Shown: positions 28,697-38,501, counted from the stretch's first letter. The stretch: 64,000 bases of DNA from Xanthocytophaga agilis (GCF_030068605.1 NZ_JASJOU010000002.1:62001-126000), one strand, 5' to 3'. Notes: generated by a model not told the origin, from the sequence alone. A program made the numbers and translations.

Positions 28697-30076
28697 ATGA
28701 GATCTCTTTCTATAACAAAGCTATATCTGCTTTTTATGTGGATATTGTTTTCATTACCCATTATGGGCCAATCCACTTCATCTCTACCTCCACCTGTACA
28801 ACTTACAGCTGAGCAAGATCATAAGCGACTAATGAACTTGTTGGGAATTACCTCCATACGAAGAGGCCCGGATGGCAACCCTCAATCCCCCAATGCAGCT
28901 AACTTTGACGAAACTAAGGCAAATCCGTATCCTAACTTGCCAGACCCATTAGTACTAAAAAATGGAAAGAAAATAACTACAGCCAAACAATGGTGGACAC
29001 AACGCAGACCTGAGATTGTAGAAGATTTTGACAAAGAAATTTATGGACGGGTTCCTGCCCATACGCCTAAAGTACGATGGGAAATTGTACAAACTAAAAT
29101 TGATACAATAGGAAAAATTCTAGCTCTGACTAAAAAACTTATAGGCCATGTAGATAATTCAGATTATCCACTAATCTCTGTCAATATCGATCTGACAGTC
29201 ACTACTCCTGTCAATGCTCCAAGTCCCGTCCCATTACTCATGGAATTTAGTTTTGTATTCCCGCCCGGTTTTCGTCCGCCGGCTCCTGCAGGTCCACCTG
29301 CACCTTCTTGGCAACAGCAAGTACTGGAAAAAGGATGGGGTTATGCAATCTTAATTCCAACCAGTGTACAGGCAGATAAAGGAGATAGCCTGACCAGAGG
29401 TATTATTGGGTTAGTAAATAAAGGCCAGCCACGTAAGGTTGATGATTGGGGAGCATTGCGTGCATGGGCGTGGGGAGCGAGCCGAGCATTGGATTATCTG
29501 CAAACAGATCCTGCCGTAGATGCAAAACAGGTAGGTATCGAAGGTCTGTCTCGCTATGGAAAAGCGGCCCTTGTGACTATGGCTTATGATTCCCGCTTTG
29601 CTATTGCGTTTGTAGGCTCATCAGGAGAAGGAGGGGCTAAATTACACAGAAGAATGTATGGGGAACAGGTAGAAAATGTCGCATCATCGGGTGAATACCA
29701 TTGGATGGCTGGTAATTTTATTAAATATGCAGGGCCACTCACACCTAAGGATCTACCTATAGATTCGCATGAACTAGTAGCTTTATGTGCTCCCCGCCCC
29801 GTTTTTGTTGGTAGTGGGTCTCTCCAGGTAGAAGGAGGCTGGGTAGATGCCAAAGGTATGTTTTTAGGAGCTGCTTATGCGGGATCTGTTTATAAACTAG
29901 TGGGTAAAAAAGACTTGGGCACTACAGAGTTCCCTCCTATTGAGACCGCTTTACTCTCAGGAGACATTGCGTTTCGTCAACATAGTGGTGGACATACCAA
30001 TGGGCCTAACTGGCCAACATTTATTTCTTTTGCAGAACGCTATCTAAAAACCAATAGTAAACCGACACAAAAATAG
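28697..30076 (+). CDS. Glucuronoyl esterase-like alpha/beta hydrolase (CE15-like)
   Basis: 459 residues with a signal peptide (cleavage near IMGQ, residue 24). The alpha/beta-hydrolase core has the CE15 nucleophile motif G-L-S-R-Y-G-K (Ser about 285), a downstream acidic GSSGEGG block, and the catalytic His region HSGGHTNGPNWPTF (about 429-442). Characterised CE15 enzymes cleave ester bonds between lignin alcohols and 4-O-methyl-glucuronic acid of glucuronoxylan. The upstream half (KNGKKITTAKQWWTQRRPEIVEDFDKEIYGRVP) is also typical. No xylanase or SusCD pair is adjacent, so it is not in a visible polysaccharide utilisation locus. It is convergent with a polysaccharide deacetylase. Confidence 0.85.
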   Translation: MRSLSITKLYLLFMWILFSLPIMGQSTSSLPPPVQLTAEQDHKRLMNLLGITSIRRGPDGNPQSPNAANFDETKANPYPNLPDPLVLKNGKKITTAKQWWTQRRPEIVEDFDKEIYGRVPAHTPKVRWEIVQTKIDTIGKILALTKKLIGHVDNSDYPLISVNIDLTVTTPVNAPSPVPLLMEFSFVFPPGFRPPAPAGPPAPSWQQQVLEKGWGYAILIPTSVQADKGDSLTRGIIGLVNKGQPRKVDDWGALRAWAWGASRALDYLQTDPAVDAKQVGIEGLSRYGKAALVTMAYDSRFAIAFVGSSGEGGAKLHRRMYGEQVENVASSGEYHWMAGNFIKYAGPLTPKDLPIDSHELVALCAPRPVFVGSGSLQVEGGWVDAKGMFLGAAYAGSVYKLVGKKDLGTTEFPPIETALLSGDIAFRQHSGGHTNGPNWPTFISFAERYLKTNSKPTQK

Positions 30077-30102
30077 AGTCGCTTATTTAGGGGAGACAAT
30101 CT

Positions 30103-30912
30103 CTATTTGTTTCCCTTTTTCATTTTCTGTTGAGCTTCTTTTATATATTGGGTTACTTCGAGAAATGGAGCTACCCAAATCTGCGACTGATTTTGCTGAA
30201 GAAAATGTACTAGCTTTCGATGTGCATCAACAGACACATTGAGATTATGTTCTCCTCCTACTCCATGAAATAAGAATACTAATAACGTTTTAGTTTCCAT
30301 TGCTTTCTTTACAAGAGCAATCAATTGTTCTCCTGACTCTCCATTGACTCCCACTGCTCCTACATTCATTAGATCAATCTGGCCGAGTGACAAAAATTCA
30401 GGCTTTACCCCACGGGCAGCAACAAAATCATCCTTCATCAAATCCAGATATGCTACATCTCCGATTTTGGTATCACCGCATGGGTAAGCAAATGTCCGTT
30501 GTGTTTTTCCATCCAAAGTTTGCAACAAAACATTCATCATTCGGATTTCATCTACCATACGTGTAACAGAATAGACTCCCATATTCGATTCAGGTTTTAC
30601 CCACTCTCTTCCAGGTATTTGTCCAATACAAGGATGAAACAATGTATGATTAGCCATTTCATGTCCATTGGCAGCTGCTTTACGCCAATCTGTGATTCGT
30701 TGCCTAAAACCGGGAAAATAGCCAGATAAATAAAATGTACCTTTCAACTTTGCAGAGTCCAGAACAGGAATTACGTTATCGAGATGGACATTCAAAGCAT
30801 CATCATAAGTAAGTACAACAGCACATTGTTTTCCATTCCACGTAACTTTTTGCTGGGCAATAGCTAATATTCCTTGTAAAATAAAAAGGCAGAGAAAGGC
30901 AATTCTTTTCAT
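30103..30912 (-). CDS. Secreted polysaccharide deacetylase (NodB homology, CE4-like)
   Basis: 269 residues with a signal peptide (cleavage near AIAQ, residue 19). NodB motifs are visible: motif 1 LTYDDALN (catalytic/metal Asp pair), motif 2 HEMANHTLFHP (H-x3-H metal ligands), motif 3 FAYPCGD and a late FLFHGVGG that supplies the C-terminal His. These enzymes remove acetyl groups from chitin, xylan, peptidoglycan or similar polymers; the substrate cannot be read from the sequence. The C-terminus is lysine-rich. It ends 26 bases from the CE15-like gene on the opposite strand. Confidence 0.88.
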   Translation of the reverse strand: MKRIAFLCLFILQGILAIAQQKVTWNGKQCAVVLTYDDALNVHLDNVIPVLDSAKLKGTFYLSGYFPGFRQRITDWRKAAANGHEMANHTLFHPCIGQIPGREWVKPESNMGVYSVTRMVDEIRMMNVLLQTLDGKTQRTFAYPCGDTKIGDVAYLDLMKDDFVAARGVKPEFLSLGQIDLMNVGAVGVNGESGEQLIALVKKAMETKTLLVFLFHGVGGEHNLNVSVDAHRKLVHFLQQNQSQIWVAPFLEVTQYIKEAQQKMKKGNK

Positions 30913-31006
30913 ACAAAACAGATGATAGTTTTTCCTATGTAAGAAGTATTATAAAAGTAAAGACGTATTCTTTGAAGGAAAAGTACAAATAAAGTATTTA
31001 TAAACA

Positions 31007-31034
31007 AACAAAGCCCTTCATTCAGGGCTTTGTT
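31007..31034 (-). terminator. Terminator of hemL
   Basis: AACAAAGCCCT (31007-31017) pairs with AGGGCTTTGTT (31024-31034), an 11-bp stem with a 6-base loop, 23 bases after the hemL stop on the minus strand. Confidence 0.8.
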
Positions 31035-31056
31035 GATGTATTCGGAATAATAAAGA

Positions 31057-32355
31057 TCAAGCTGTTACCAGAATCTCTTCCAATGATTCATAGTTAGCCT
31101 TGATGATTGTATCAATATGGTCGTTTGTTAATGCAGTTGAAACGAACAAGCTCTCAAACTGAGATGGAGCCAGATACACTCCCCGCTTTAACATAGCTTG
31201 GAAATATTTAGCAAATAACTGCAGGTCAGACTGTTTAGCAGATTCAAAATCATATACTGGTTTGTCTGTAAAGAAAATCGTAAACATAGATCCTACATGA
31301 TTAATTGTGTAATTAACCCCTAATTTTTGCATATTGGATTGCATACCTGCCACTATCTTATTTCCAATTTCTTCCAGACGTGTATATACTTCCGGATGTT
31401 CATTTAAATAGTGTAACATTGCCAGTCCTGCAGACATGGCAACTGGATTTCCAGATAAAGTACCGGCCTGATATACTGGTCCGGCAGGAGATACAAAATC
31501 CATAATTTCCCGACGTCCACCATACGCTCCAACCGGCATTCCACCTCCTATAATCTTACCCATAGTAATCAAATCCGCCTGCACATTGAATCTCTCCTGC
31601 ACTCCTCCCTTTGCCAGTCGAAATCCTGTCATTACCTCGTCAAAGATCAACACAATACCTTCCCGTGTACAAATCTGACGCAGACCTTCTAAAAATCCTG
31701 TTTTAGGCAATACAAGACCCATATTTCCAGCAACAGGTTCTACAATAATAGCAGCTACATTTTGCTTATTCTCTGTAACAAGCCTTTCTACAGCTTCCAG
31801 GTCGTTAAAAGGAGCAGTCAGTGTATCGTTGGCTATCCCTTGTGTCACTCCAGGACTGTCAGGTATTCCCATAGTTGCAGCCCCACTACCTGCAGCAATC
31901 AAAAAACTATCCCCATGACCATGATAACATCCTTCAAACTTGATCATTTTATCGCGACCAGTATAGCCTCTGGCTAATCGAATAGCAGACATAGTTGCTT
32001 CTGTGCCCGAGTTCACCATTCGAACCTTCTCCAAGGTAGGCACTATAGAGATAATCAGTTCCGCCATCTCAACTTCTTTTCGGGTGGGAGCACCAAACGA
32101 AAGTGAATTTTGCGCAGCATCCGCAACTGCTTTCTGAATAATTTCATGAGCATGCCCCAATACCATAGGTCCCCACGAATTAATTAGTTCAAGGTATGCA
32201 TTATCATCTTCATCATATAGATAAGCGCCTTTAGCAGATTTAATAAAAAGAGGATTACCTCCTACTGCCCGAAATGCCCGCACAGGAGAGTTAACCCCTC
32301 CAGGAATAACCTTCTTGGCATGTTCAAATAGCTGTTGGCTCTGAGATATATTCAT
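31057..32355 (-). CDS. hemL: Glutamate-1-semialdehyde 2,1-aminomutase
   Basis: 432 residues, normal length. Converts glutamate-1-semialdehyde to 5-aminolevulinate in the C5 route of tetrapyrrole synthesis. Class III PLP aminotransferase motifs: PGGVNSPVRAFRAVGG at the N-terminus, NSGTEATMSAIRLARG, YHGHGDSFL, IIVEPVAGNMG, LIFDEVMTGFR and the PLP lysine in MGKIIGGGMPVGAYGG. The GGVNSPVRAF start separates it from other class III enzymes. Single gene with its own terminator; no other hem genes adjacent. Confidence 0.97.
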   Translation of the reverse strand: MNISQSQQLFEHAKKVIPGGVNSPVRAFRAVGGNPLFIKSAKGAYLYDEDDNAYLELINSWGPMVLGHAHEIIQKAVADAAQNSLSFGAPTRKEVEMAELIISIVPTLEKVRMVNSGTEATMSAIRLARGYTGRDKMIKFEGCYHGHGDSFLIAAGSGAATMGIPDSPGVTQGIANDTLTAPFNDLEAVERLVTENKQNVAAIIVEPVAGNMGLVLPKTGFLEGLRQICTREGIVLIFDEVMTGFRLAKGGVQERFNVQADLITMGKIIGGGMPVGAYGGRREIMDFVSPAGPVYQAGTLSGNPVAMSAGLAMLHYLNEHPEVYTRLEEIGNKIVAGMQSNMQKLGVNYTINHVGSMFTIFFTDKPVYDFESAKQSDLQLFAKYFQAMLKRGVYLAPSQFESLFVSTALTNDHIDTIIKANYESLEEILVTA

Positions 32356-32503
32356 ATATAAAAGCTGTTAATCGTTGTAAATACAAATTGTGATAAATTT
32401 CTGCACAAATATCTGACACAATCCCCAATAAATCACCTTTTTTATAACAATTCACTGTTTGGCTTTTTCGACGATCCTATACTGAAACACAAAGATTCCA
32501 ACT

Positions 32504-33226
32504 CTACTCAAGTCCTGTTTTATCAGGGTTCCAGAAAGGTTTTGCTTTTATTTGTCCGGAATTCCAATTCAACTCTTTTTTAAAATATTGATTTAACTGC
32601 ACACAACTTCGACTATCACCACCTACATAGACCATTCCAGAACCGAATATTTGCCTGGCAGTAGAATCAATGGACTGCACTAATCTCTCTCCTGGATTTA
32701 CAGCCAATTGTAGAAATTGAAATGGTTTTGAACCATCAATATCTGGAAAAATACCTTTTTCGTTTTCAGCATACACAAAGCCATAAATCTTTTTGGAAAC
32801 AGACAGATTTCTATAGATTTCATACAAATGTCCCAAAGCAGAAGTATCACCCACCAATACATATGAGTCGGCAGACTGATCTACAATAAACTTACCCTTG
32901 TGCCATCCAAAGTAAATAGTATCTCCAACAGCACAATCCTGAGCCCATTTACTACCGGGTCCATTAGAGTGTGTACAGGCAGCAATATCTATAGTTTCGG
33001 CTTTGCGATCAAAATACCAGACAGAATAGCTTCTGATTTTGTCTTTCAGATTCACCGACATACCCATACCACAAAAAATCCGCAGAAAGTATCCTGGTAC
33101 ATATTCCGTTAATTTTAAACCACTACTATGAATACGGATATGAAAAGTATTGTCAGCTATTTTTGACTTGTGTACAATAACAGCTTTGTTTAAAAGTTTG
33201 CTTGCTAGGTTATCAATAAGACCCAT
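32504..33226 (-). CDS. Siderophore-interacting FAD-binding reductase-like protein
   Basis: 240 residues with the ferredoxin-reductase-like plan of SIP family proteins, which reduce ferric siderophores in the cytoplasm. The FAD motif R-x-Y-S is present (IRSYSVWYFD), followed by HSNGPGSKWAQDCAVGDTIYF and the nucleotide-side YVLVGDTSALGHLYEI. The end, KAKPFWNPDKTGLE, resembles the SIP C-terminus where the nicotinamide or FAD ring stacks. No siderophore receptor is adjacent. A generic flavin reductase is the alternative reading. Confidence 0.8.
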   Translation of the reverse strand: MGLIDNLASKLLNKAVIVHKSKIADNTFHIRIHSSGLKLTEYVPGYFLRIFCGMGMSVNLKDKIRSYSVWYFDRKAETIDIAACTHSNGPGSKWAQDCAVGDTIYFGWHKGKFIVDQSADSYVLVGDTSALGHLYEIYRNLSVSKKIYGFVYAENEKGIFPDIDGSKPFQFLQLAVNPGERLVQSIDSTARQIFGSGMVYVGGDSRSCVQLNQYFKKELNWNSGQIKAKPFWNPDKTGLE

Positions 33227-33339
33227 CTTATTTAGTTTTGTAATGGTAAGATAAAAGTGTACTACTTTTCAAATAATGTATAGCTGGTAATTACACAGAC
33301 GAACAGACATCACTTTTACTTTACCCTAGAAAAATAAAA

Positions 33340-33361
33340 GTGAGCCTTGTATAAGGCTCAC
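33340..33361 (-). terminator. Terminator of the DsbA-family gene
   Basis: GTGAGCCTT (33340-33348) pairs with AAGGCTCAC (33353-33361) around GTAT. On the minus strand it is followed by a T-rich run, 40 bases after the stop codon at 33401. Confidence 0.8.
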
Positions 33362-33400
33362 CTTCGAAAATAAGATCTTCTCTATCACATCACATAAATA

Positions 33401-34123
33401 CTAATTGCAATCACCCTCTGGCGTACAGGAAGGTCCTTCAATTACTTCAATGGGTGCAGGGTGCGTATTTCGCCACTCTGTAAAGGATTTTCCGAGCACA
33501 TCTGAAAACACTTCGGAAGGTTGTGCACCAGAAACAGCATATTTGCGATTAAATACAAAGAATGGCACACCCCTCACTCCAATATTTTGCGCCTCCTGAA
33601 TATCTTTCTCAACCTCATACCCAAAATCATCACTAGCTAGCACTTGCCGGATATCGTTTTCCTGCAATCCGATCTCTTGTCCTAACAACACAAGCGTTTC
33701 GTGATCACTAAAATCTTTCCCTTCTGTAAAATACGCTTTAAATAAACGTTCTTCAGCTTCATCTCCCAGATTATGCTTTTTTGCCAGTTGTATCATTCGA
33801 TGGGCATCAAATGAATTAGCAACAACTGCATTATCAAAATTATAGATAAGACCTGCTTCTTTTGCCATCTGTGTTACCTGCCGATGCATCTGTACAGAAT
33901 GCTCATAGGAAATACCTTTGCGTTCTGATAAGTATTCATATAAATTTTTGCCATGTCCTGCTTCAATAGAAGGATCTAGCTGAAAGCTATGCCACTCTAC
34001 TTCAACCGCTCCAGCGTCAGAAAACTGTTGTAATGCCTTTTCAAACTTTCTTTTGCCTATATAACAAAATGGACACATAATATCTGACCATATCTCTACT
34101 TTCATTTTCTCAGTGGTATTCAT
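33401..34123 (-). CDS. DsbA-family oxidoreductase (FrnE-like)
   Basis: 240 residues, thioredoxin fold with helical insert. The active-site C-P-F-C sits near the N-terminus (IWSDIMCPFCYIGKRKFEKAL), as in FrnE and 2-hydroxychromene-2-carboxylate isomerase relatives. The cis-proline motif GVRGVPFFVF is present. There is no signal peptide, so it is cytoplasmic, which fits FrnE-like proteins rather than periplasmic DsbA. The C-terminus carries an extra Cys pair (SCTPEGDC). Start taken at MNTTEKMKVEIW; the internal ATG at residue 7 is also possible. Confidence 0.9.
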   Translation of the reverse strand: MNTTEKMKVEIWSDIMCPFCYIGKRKFEKALQQFSDAGAVEVEWHSFQLDPSIEAGHGKNLYEYLSERKGISYEHSVQMHRQVTQMAKEAGLIYNFDNAVVANSFDAHRMIQLAKKHNLGDEAEERLFKAYFTEGKDFSDHETLVLLGQEIGLQENDIRQVLASDDFGYEVEKDIQEAQNIGVRGVPFFVFNRKYAVSGAQPSEVFSDVLGKSFTEWRNTHPAPIEVIEGPSCTPEGDCN

Positions 34124-34316
34124 CTGAATTTTTATTTAAGAATAATGTATTGATACATGGGTAAACAGTATATAGAGTGTAATATGTTCCCTGAAGTACT
34201 TATTAATCCCCACTACTTGCCCTACCGACAATTGAACTCAGAAAATTATTTAGAATATCTACTGTAACATGCAACCATTCCAATAGCTCGTGTGTCATGC
34301 TTTTGGAATTAAAAAT

Positions 34317-34763
34317 ATGTTTATGAAAACGATTTTAGTGATTGTGGGTGCAATAGTATTATTTAGCCAATGTATGAGGGATGGGCTTACACCAAAATCA
34401 GCGTCTCTTAATCAGGCAACTATTTTACAAGCCAAACAATCTGCCATTTTACGGACAAATTCTGCTTCTTCCAATGGCCTTAGCATTCGTGTAGATTCGA
34501 TTCAAGATAGCCGCTGTCCTAAAGAGGCAGTGTGTATATGGGCAGGAAATGCACAAGTGTTTTTTACAACAAGTAAAGGGCAGGCAGTCAAATCCGGCAC
34601 TTTGTGTATTGGTGCTTGTGGTCAACTTAAAACAGCTGATACTACTCAGATTGAATTATCAGGTATGTATTACGATATAATTCTTCAGAGTGTAGATCCA
34701 TATCCCTCTCAAATGGAAAATAAACCAGCAAAAACGGCAAAGCTATTTGTTAGAGCCCGCTAA
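34317..34763 (+). CDS. Small lipoprotein, Cys-rich, unknown function
   Basis: 148 residues from the ATG at 34317 (MFMKTILVIVGAIVLFSQC...), giving a signal peptide with a lipobox-like FSQ-C. The ORF is open nine codons further upstream but that part breaks the signal peptide. The mature part has SIQDSRCPKEAVCIWAGNAQVFF, a block I recall in small Bacteroidota lipoproteins, with four cysteines that may pair (RCPKEAVC and TLCIGAC). Function unknown. It is convergent with the periplasmic-binding-fold gene and shares a terminator with it. Confidence 0.75.
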   Translation: MFMKTILVIVGAIVLFSQCMRDGLTPKSASLNQATILQAKQSAILRTNSASSNGLSIRVDSIQDSRCPKEAVCIWAGNAQVFFTTSKGQAVKSGTLCIGACGQLKTADTTQIELSGMYYDIILQSVDPYPSQMENKPAKTAKLFVRAR

Positions 34764-34765
34764 CA

Positions 34766-34804
34766 AACAAAAGAGGCTTGTTTCATAACAAGCCTCTTTT
34801 GTTT
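34766..34804. terminator. Bidirectional terminator
   Basis: A stem of 14 bp or more (AAAAGAGGCTTGT near 34769-34781 with ACAAGCCTCTTTT at 34788-34800) around TTCATA, with A and T runs at both ends. It lies between two convergent genes and touches the stop codon of the minus-strand gene. Confidence 0.9.
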
Positions 34805-36509
34805 ATTCTAAAGGATTAGTCAGTGTAAGACTCCCACTCTCAAACTTTGTAATAGGTATATATTGATTATCATTTGCATTCCGATAATCATATCCAGCAA
34901 AGATAGCCCCCTTTACAGGTGGTTTACTTTTCAGTCCATTATGAAAGTTAGTGCCAAACTCTTTTAATATTCTCCCAAAATAAAGCATCATATCATATCC
35001 CTGATAGGCATATACAGAAGGAATAAGATTTCTGGCCTGAATGTATGCTTGCTTAAATGCTATTGCAGCCTCGCTACGATAGTCCAGATACTCCGGATTA
35101 ATAAAATGAAACTGTAACCGTTCAAACTGATCATAACTTAGCATTGAGTAAAACAACCAGTTTGACTGGGTAATAACAGGAATTTTTGTTTCCCTTTTCT
35201 CCAGCGAACTAACCAGATTAATTGCAACATTCTGGTCAGAAGAAGTAATAAAAATATGTCCTGGGTCAGCAGTACCTTCAAGAGCCAGAACCATCTTAGG
35301 TATGTCAGTTGCAGAACTTATCTTTCGAAAAACAGATACTTTTCCACCTGCTTCAGTAAACTTCTGTCTGTAGACATGAGCTAACAATGAATCACGGGAA
35401 GTATTACCATAAAACACAACTGCGCTTGGAGTAGTGAACTGCTTTCTGGCAAATTGGGCAGCATGTTTTGCCTGACTTTCCACCGAAGCCTGATACAAAT
35501 AAGCAGCGGAAGTATTCTGGACAATCTGGCTGTTTGTTGTAATAGGATTAATCTGCCCTATCTTAGTTTGGTTTGCAAAAGATACAGCGACCTTGATTGC
35601 AGCTCCATTAATAGGACCTATAATCAGATCATTAGACTGAAATTCAGACTGATTAGCAAGATTTAACATTTTATCACCATCTGCTCCAACATCATAGGCA
35701 AACAAGTTTATCTGAATATCTTCCTTAGCCAGTTGTTGTTGGGCCAACCGGATACCATTGTACATATCTACAGCTATCGGGCTCACACGACCATTTTTTT
35801 CTGCAAGCAGTTTATTGTAATCAAATGGTAGAATTACAGCCACATTATATGCCTGTTTGGTTTCGACCTGTCTGGCAGGTGGATTACTGACTTTTTTCAG
35901 GTTAAATTGTGAATCCAGTTTTTTGGCTAATGCTTTTTCTTCTTCATTTGTACTAAGCCATAACTTATCTGTCAGTACTTCGGCGATAGTACGATCATTT
36001 GAGTTCTTCTGTTGAAGGTCTTTTAGTAATGATATATTCTTCTCACTTTGTAAGTAGTATTTCTTCAGGTTTTCTGCATCTTTTTTTACACTTTCGTTCC
36101 GAATCTTATTCGTATTAACAAGAGCCATAGCATAATCTTTTTTAATAAAAAAGATATTTGCTAATAAATAGTTTGCTTGATCTATATCTGGCCATGAAGG
36201 ATACTTTTGCTGCAACTGCTCCAGTGTCAAACGTGCTTCATCCGCTTTGTTCGCTTTAAATGAAGCCAGTGCGCTGAAATAATGTGCATAGGCTGTAAAT
36301 GGATTGTCAGGCATTTCGCGCATCAGCGGACGAAATATCTCCTGTGACAGATCATACTTTCCTTGCTTAATCAACTCTTTACCTGACTCATATTTACGTC
36401 TATAATCGGCCACAGTCTGTGCCTTGACAGTGGAAATATTGATCAGGCTTACAAGGAACAGTATAAAAAAATAACAACACGTAGTCTGTGAATGTGTGAT
36501 GAATCGCAT
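34803..36509 (-). CDS. TPR plus periplasmic-binding-protein type 1 fold protein
   Basis: 568 residues with a signal peptide (cleavage near VKAQ, residue 31). Residues about 33-150 form TPR-like helices (YRRKYESGKELIKQGKYDLSQEIF and following). Residues about 220-560 have the type 1 periplasmic binding fold (YNVAVILPFDYNKLLA, AVDMYNGIRLAQQQL, LIIGPINGAAIKVAVSFANQ, PVITQSNW), the group of branched-chain amino acid receptors and LppC/LpoA. TPR plus this fold is the LpoA plan, where the protein activates a peptidoglycan synthase, so a cell-wall role is possible; a transport role lacks a partner ABC transporter. The stop codon lies within the shared terminator. Confidence 0.82.
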   Translation of the reverse strand: MRFITHSQTTCCYFFILFLVSLINISTVKAQTVADYRRKYESGKELIKQGKYDLSQEIFRPLMREMPDNPFTAYAHYFSALASFKANKADEARLTLEQLQQKYPSWPDIDQANYLLANIFFIKKDYAMALVNTNKIRNESVKKDAENLKKYYLQSEKNISLLKDLQQKNSNDRTIAEVLTDKLWLSTNEEEKALAKKLDSQFNLKKVSNPPARQVETKQAYNVAVILPFDYNKLLAEKNGRVSPIAVDMYNGIRLAQQQLAKEDIQINLFAYDVGADGDKMLNLANQSEFQSNDLIIGPINGAAIKVAVSFANQTKIGQINPITTNSQIVQNTSAAYLYQASVESQAKHAAQFARKQFTTPSAVVFYGNTSRDSLLAHVYRQKFTEAGGKVSVFRKISSATDIPKMVLALEGTADPGHIFITSSDQNVAINLVSSLEKRETKIPVITQSNWLFYSMLSYDQFERLQFHFINPEYLDYRSEAAIAFKQAYIQARNLIPSVYAYQGYDMMLYFGRILKEFGTNFHNGLKSKPPVKGAIFAGYDYRNANDNQYIPITKFESGSLTLTNPLE

Positions 36510-36554
36510 TATAAGATTGTTTAAACAAAAGAACAGCCCCTATTAAACGAAAAA

Positions 36555-36582
36555 ACTTCCTGAAAGTTGGATTTCAGGAAGT
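36555..36582 (-). terminator. Terminator of yidC
   Basis: ACTTCCTGAAA (36555-36565) pairs with TTTCAGGAAGT (36572-36582). On the minus strand it is followed by a T run. It lies 57 bases after the yidC stop. Confidence 0.85.
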
Positions 36583-36638
36583 AAATATACAAGACGAAGT
36601 CTGTTTACAAAAAGTGTTTTCAGAGTTAATAAGAGACC

Positions 36639-38501
36639 TTATTTTTTGGTTTTCTTTTTAGCATCTGTATTAGGTCCCTTTTTTGAATCAGCATCCTTGC
36701 GAACTTCTTCTGCTTTACGCATAGCTTCCTCTAAACGCGCCTGGAAACCTGTCTTTTTCTTATCTTTATTCTTAATGCGGTTCTCTTCCAGCTTTCTGCG
36801 GATTTCTCCTTCATCCACGAACTTACGAATGGTAAGCTGCTGGGCAATAGTAACCAGGTTAGATATCAGGTAATAAAAATTCAGACCTGCTGGTGAGGAA
36901 TTCAATACAAACATAATTACTACAGGCATCACATACTGAACAGTTTTATATGGTCCAGGCATTGCAGCAGAAGAAGTCATCTGGCTATTGTAATAAGTAA
37001 ATGCCAGCGAAGAAGCTGTCATCATTACTGCAAACAAACTGATATGTGAATAGGCAGTAAAGGGTATATTAAATGGAAGCTGAATAATAGAATCGTATGT
37101 TGAAAGGTCATTTGCCCACAAAAATGCTTTTTGACGAAATTCAATCAGATTCGGGAACAAACTAAACAAGGCAAACAAAATAGGCATTTGTAATAATACA
37201 GGTACACAACCGCTTAATGGGTTTACACCTACTTGATTGTATAACTTCATTTGTTCTTGCTGCACCTTCTGCATATCATCTCCATGCTTGGCTTTTATTT
37301 CCTCAATCTCTGGTTGCAACACACGCGTTTTTGCAATAGACATATAGGAGCGATATACCAATGGGAATAAGATTGTTTTCACAACCAGTACCAATGCAAT
37401 AATTAACAACCCATAATTAGTGATAAAGCTTTCCAGAAGATGGAAAACAGGCAAAATCACAAAACGGCTTACGATTCGTATTACAGGCCAGCCCAGATAA
37501 ACATTTTCGCGGAAACCATCTGTTACATTCTTGACAATTTCATAGTCATTAGGACCAAAATAGTAATCAAAATGGCCTTTTCCACTTTTAAGGTCAGCCA
37601 GTGAAAGTTGCAGATTACTTTCTAAGACTTTGATATTATCATTGGATACAACTGTGGGTACAGAGCTTTTTAGCTGTCCAGCAGAAAAAGGAGTTCCTCT
37701 GGCAATCAATGCAGTAAGGAAAAATCGTTGCTTTAGCGAAACCCAGCGAATAGGTTCTTCAACAGCTTTTTCATCCACGCTGACAGAGTTGTCACCAATA
37801 TCATTGAACTCCTCCTCTACTGTATAATAATTGATGGCAGAGGCCATCTGGCTTGTCTGAGTATCTTTTTCAAACTTCTTCAGATGTTCCAGCCACACCA
37901 ATTGTACAGGCGCATTTTTTAAAACGCCATCTAATCCATTTACTTTCAGATCATATCCAATCTGGTATCCAGAACCTCTGATAGTGTAAATCTGCTCGAC
38001 ATATTGATTATCGGCTAAAGCTAAACGAAAAGAAACACGTATGGAATCTCCATCCTGCTTAACTACACCACCAACATCTGTTGAAGTAAAGTATAAATCT
38101 GAAAGATTTATATCTCCTGTCCGGCCAGGTAAACGCAATACCCGTGAGCTTGACTTTTCATCAATCAGAACCAAGGGTTTCTGATCATATGTCTTGTAAT
38201 TCTTTAATAATACCTCTTTTATCTTACCGCCCTTGGTATTCAGGGTAATTTTTACATCTTTATTTTCAACAACAATATCTTTTGCTTCTCCAAAACCTGC
38301 AGCCGCAAAATCTCCATACATTCTTTTAGCTGTAGCAGAATCTGTTACAGTTTCAGAAACAGAAGGTGCAACTTTAGGAGCAGGAGTAGCCTGCGTAGTC
38401 TTGGGCGGCTCCGGTCGCGGCTGCTGCGATTCATATATGGTATACCCTATTAAAAGCAGGAAAATCAGCAGAAATCCGATCAGATTATTACGATCCATCA
38501 A
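36639..38501 (-). CDS. yidC: Membrane protein insertase YidC
   Basis: 620 residues, the long gram-negative type. First membrane helix at about 7-23, then a large periplasmic domain (about 45-350) of beta-sandwich type, then the insertase core with five helices (about 360-575) including GLLIIALVLVVKTILFPLVYRSYMSIAKTRVLQPEIEEIKAKHGDD and a positively charged C-terminal tail rich in Lys (KDKKKTGFQARLEE...). It inserts membrane proteins with or without SecYEG. A proline-rich stretch follows helix 1 (PRPEPPKTTQATPAP). It lies downstream of pyrG on the same strand, separated by a hairpin. Confidence 0.97.
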   Translation of the reverse strand: MMDRNNLIGFLLIFLLLIGYTIYESQQPRPEPPKTTQATPAPKVAPSVSETVTDSATAKRMYGDFAAAGFGEAKDIVVENKDVKITLNTKGGKIKEVLLKNYKTYDQKPLVLIDEKSSSRVLRLPGRTGDINLSDLYFTSTDVGGVVKQDGDSIRVSFRLALADNQYVEQIYTIRGSGYQIGYDLKVNGLDGVLKNAPVQLVWLEHLKKFEKDTQTSQMASAINYYTVEEEFNDIGDNSVSVDEKAVEEPIRWVSLKQRFFLTALIARGTPFSAGQLKSSVPTVVSNDNIKVLESNLQLSLADLKSGKGHFDYYFGPNDYEIVKNVTDGFRENVYLGWPVIRIVSRFVILPVFHLLESFITNYGLLIIALVLVVKTILFPLVYRSYMSIAKTRVLQPEIEEIKAKHGDDMQKVQQEQMKLYNQVGVNPLSGCVPVLLQMPILFALFSLFPNLIEFRQKAFLWANDLSTYDSIIQLPFNIPFTAYSHISLFAVMMTASSLAFTYYNSQMTSSAAMPGPYKTVQYVMPVVIMFVLNSSPAGLNFYYLISNLVTIAQQLTIRKFVDEGEIRRKLEENRIKNKDKKKTGFQARLEEAMRKAEEVRKDADSKKGPNTDAKKKTKK

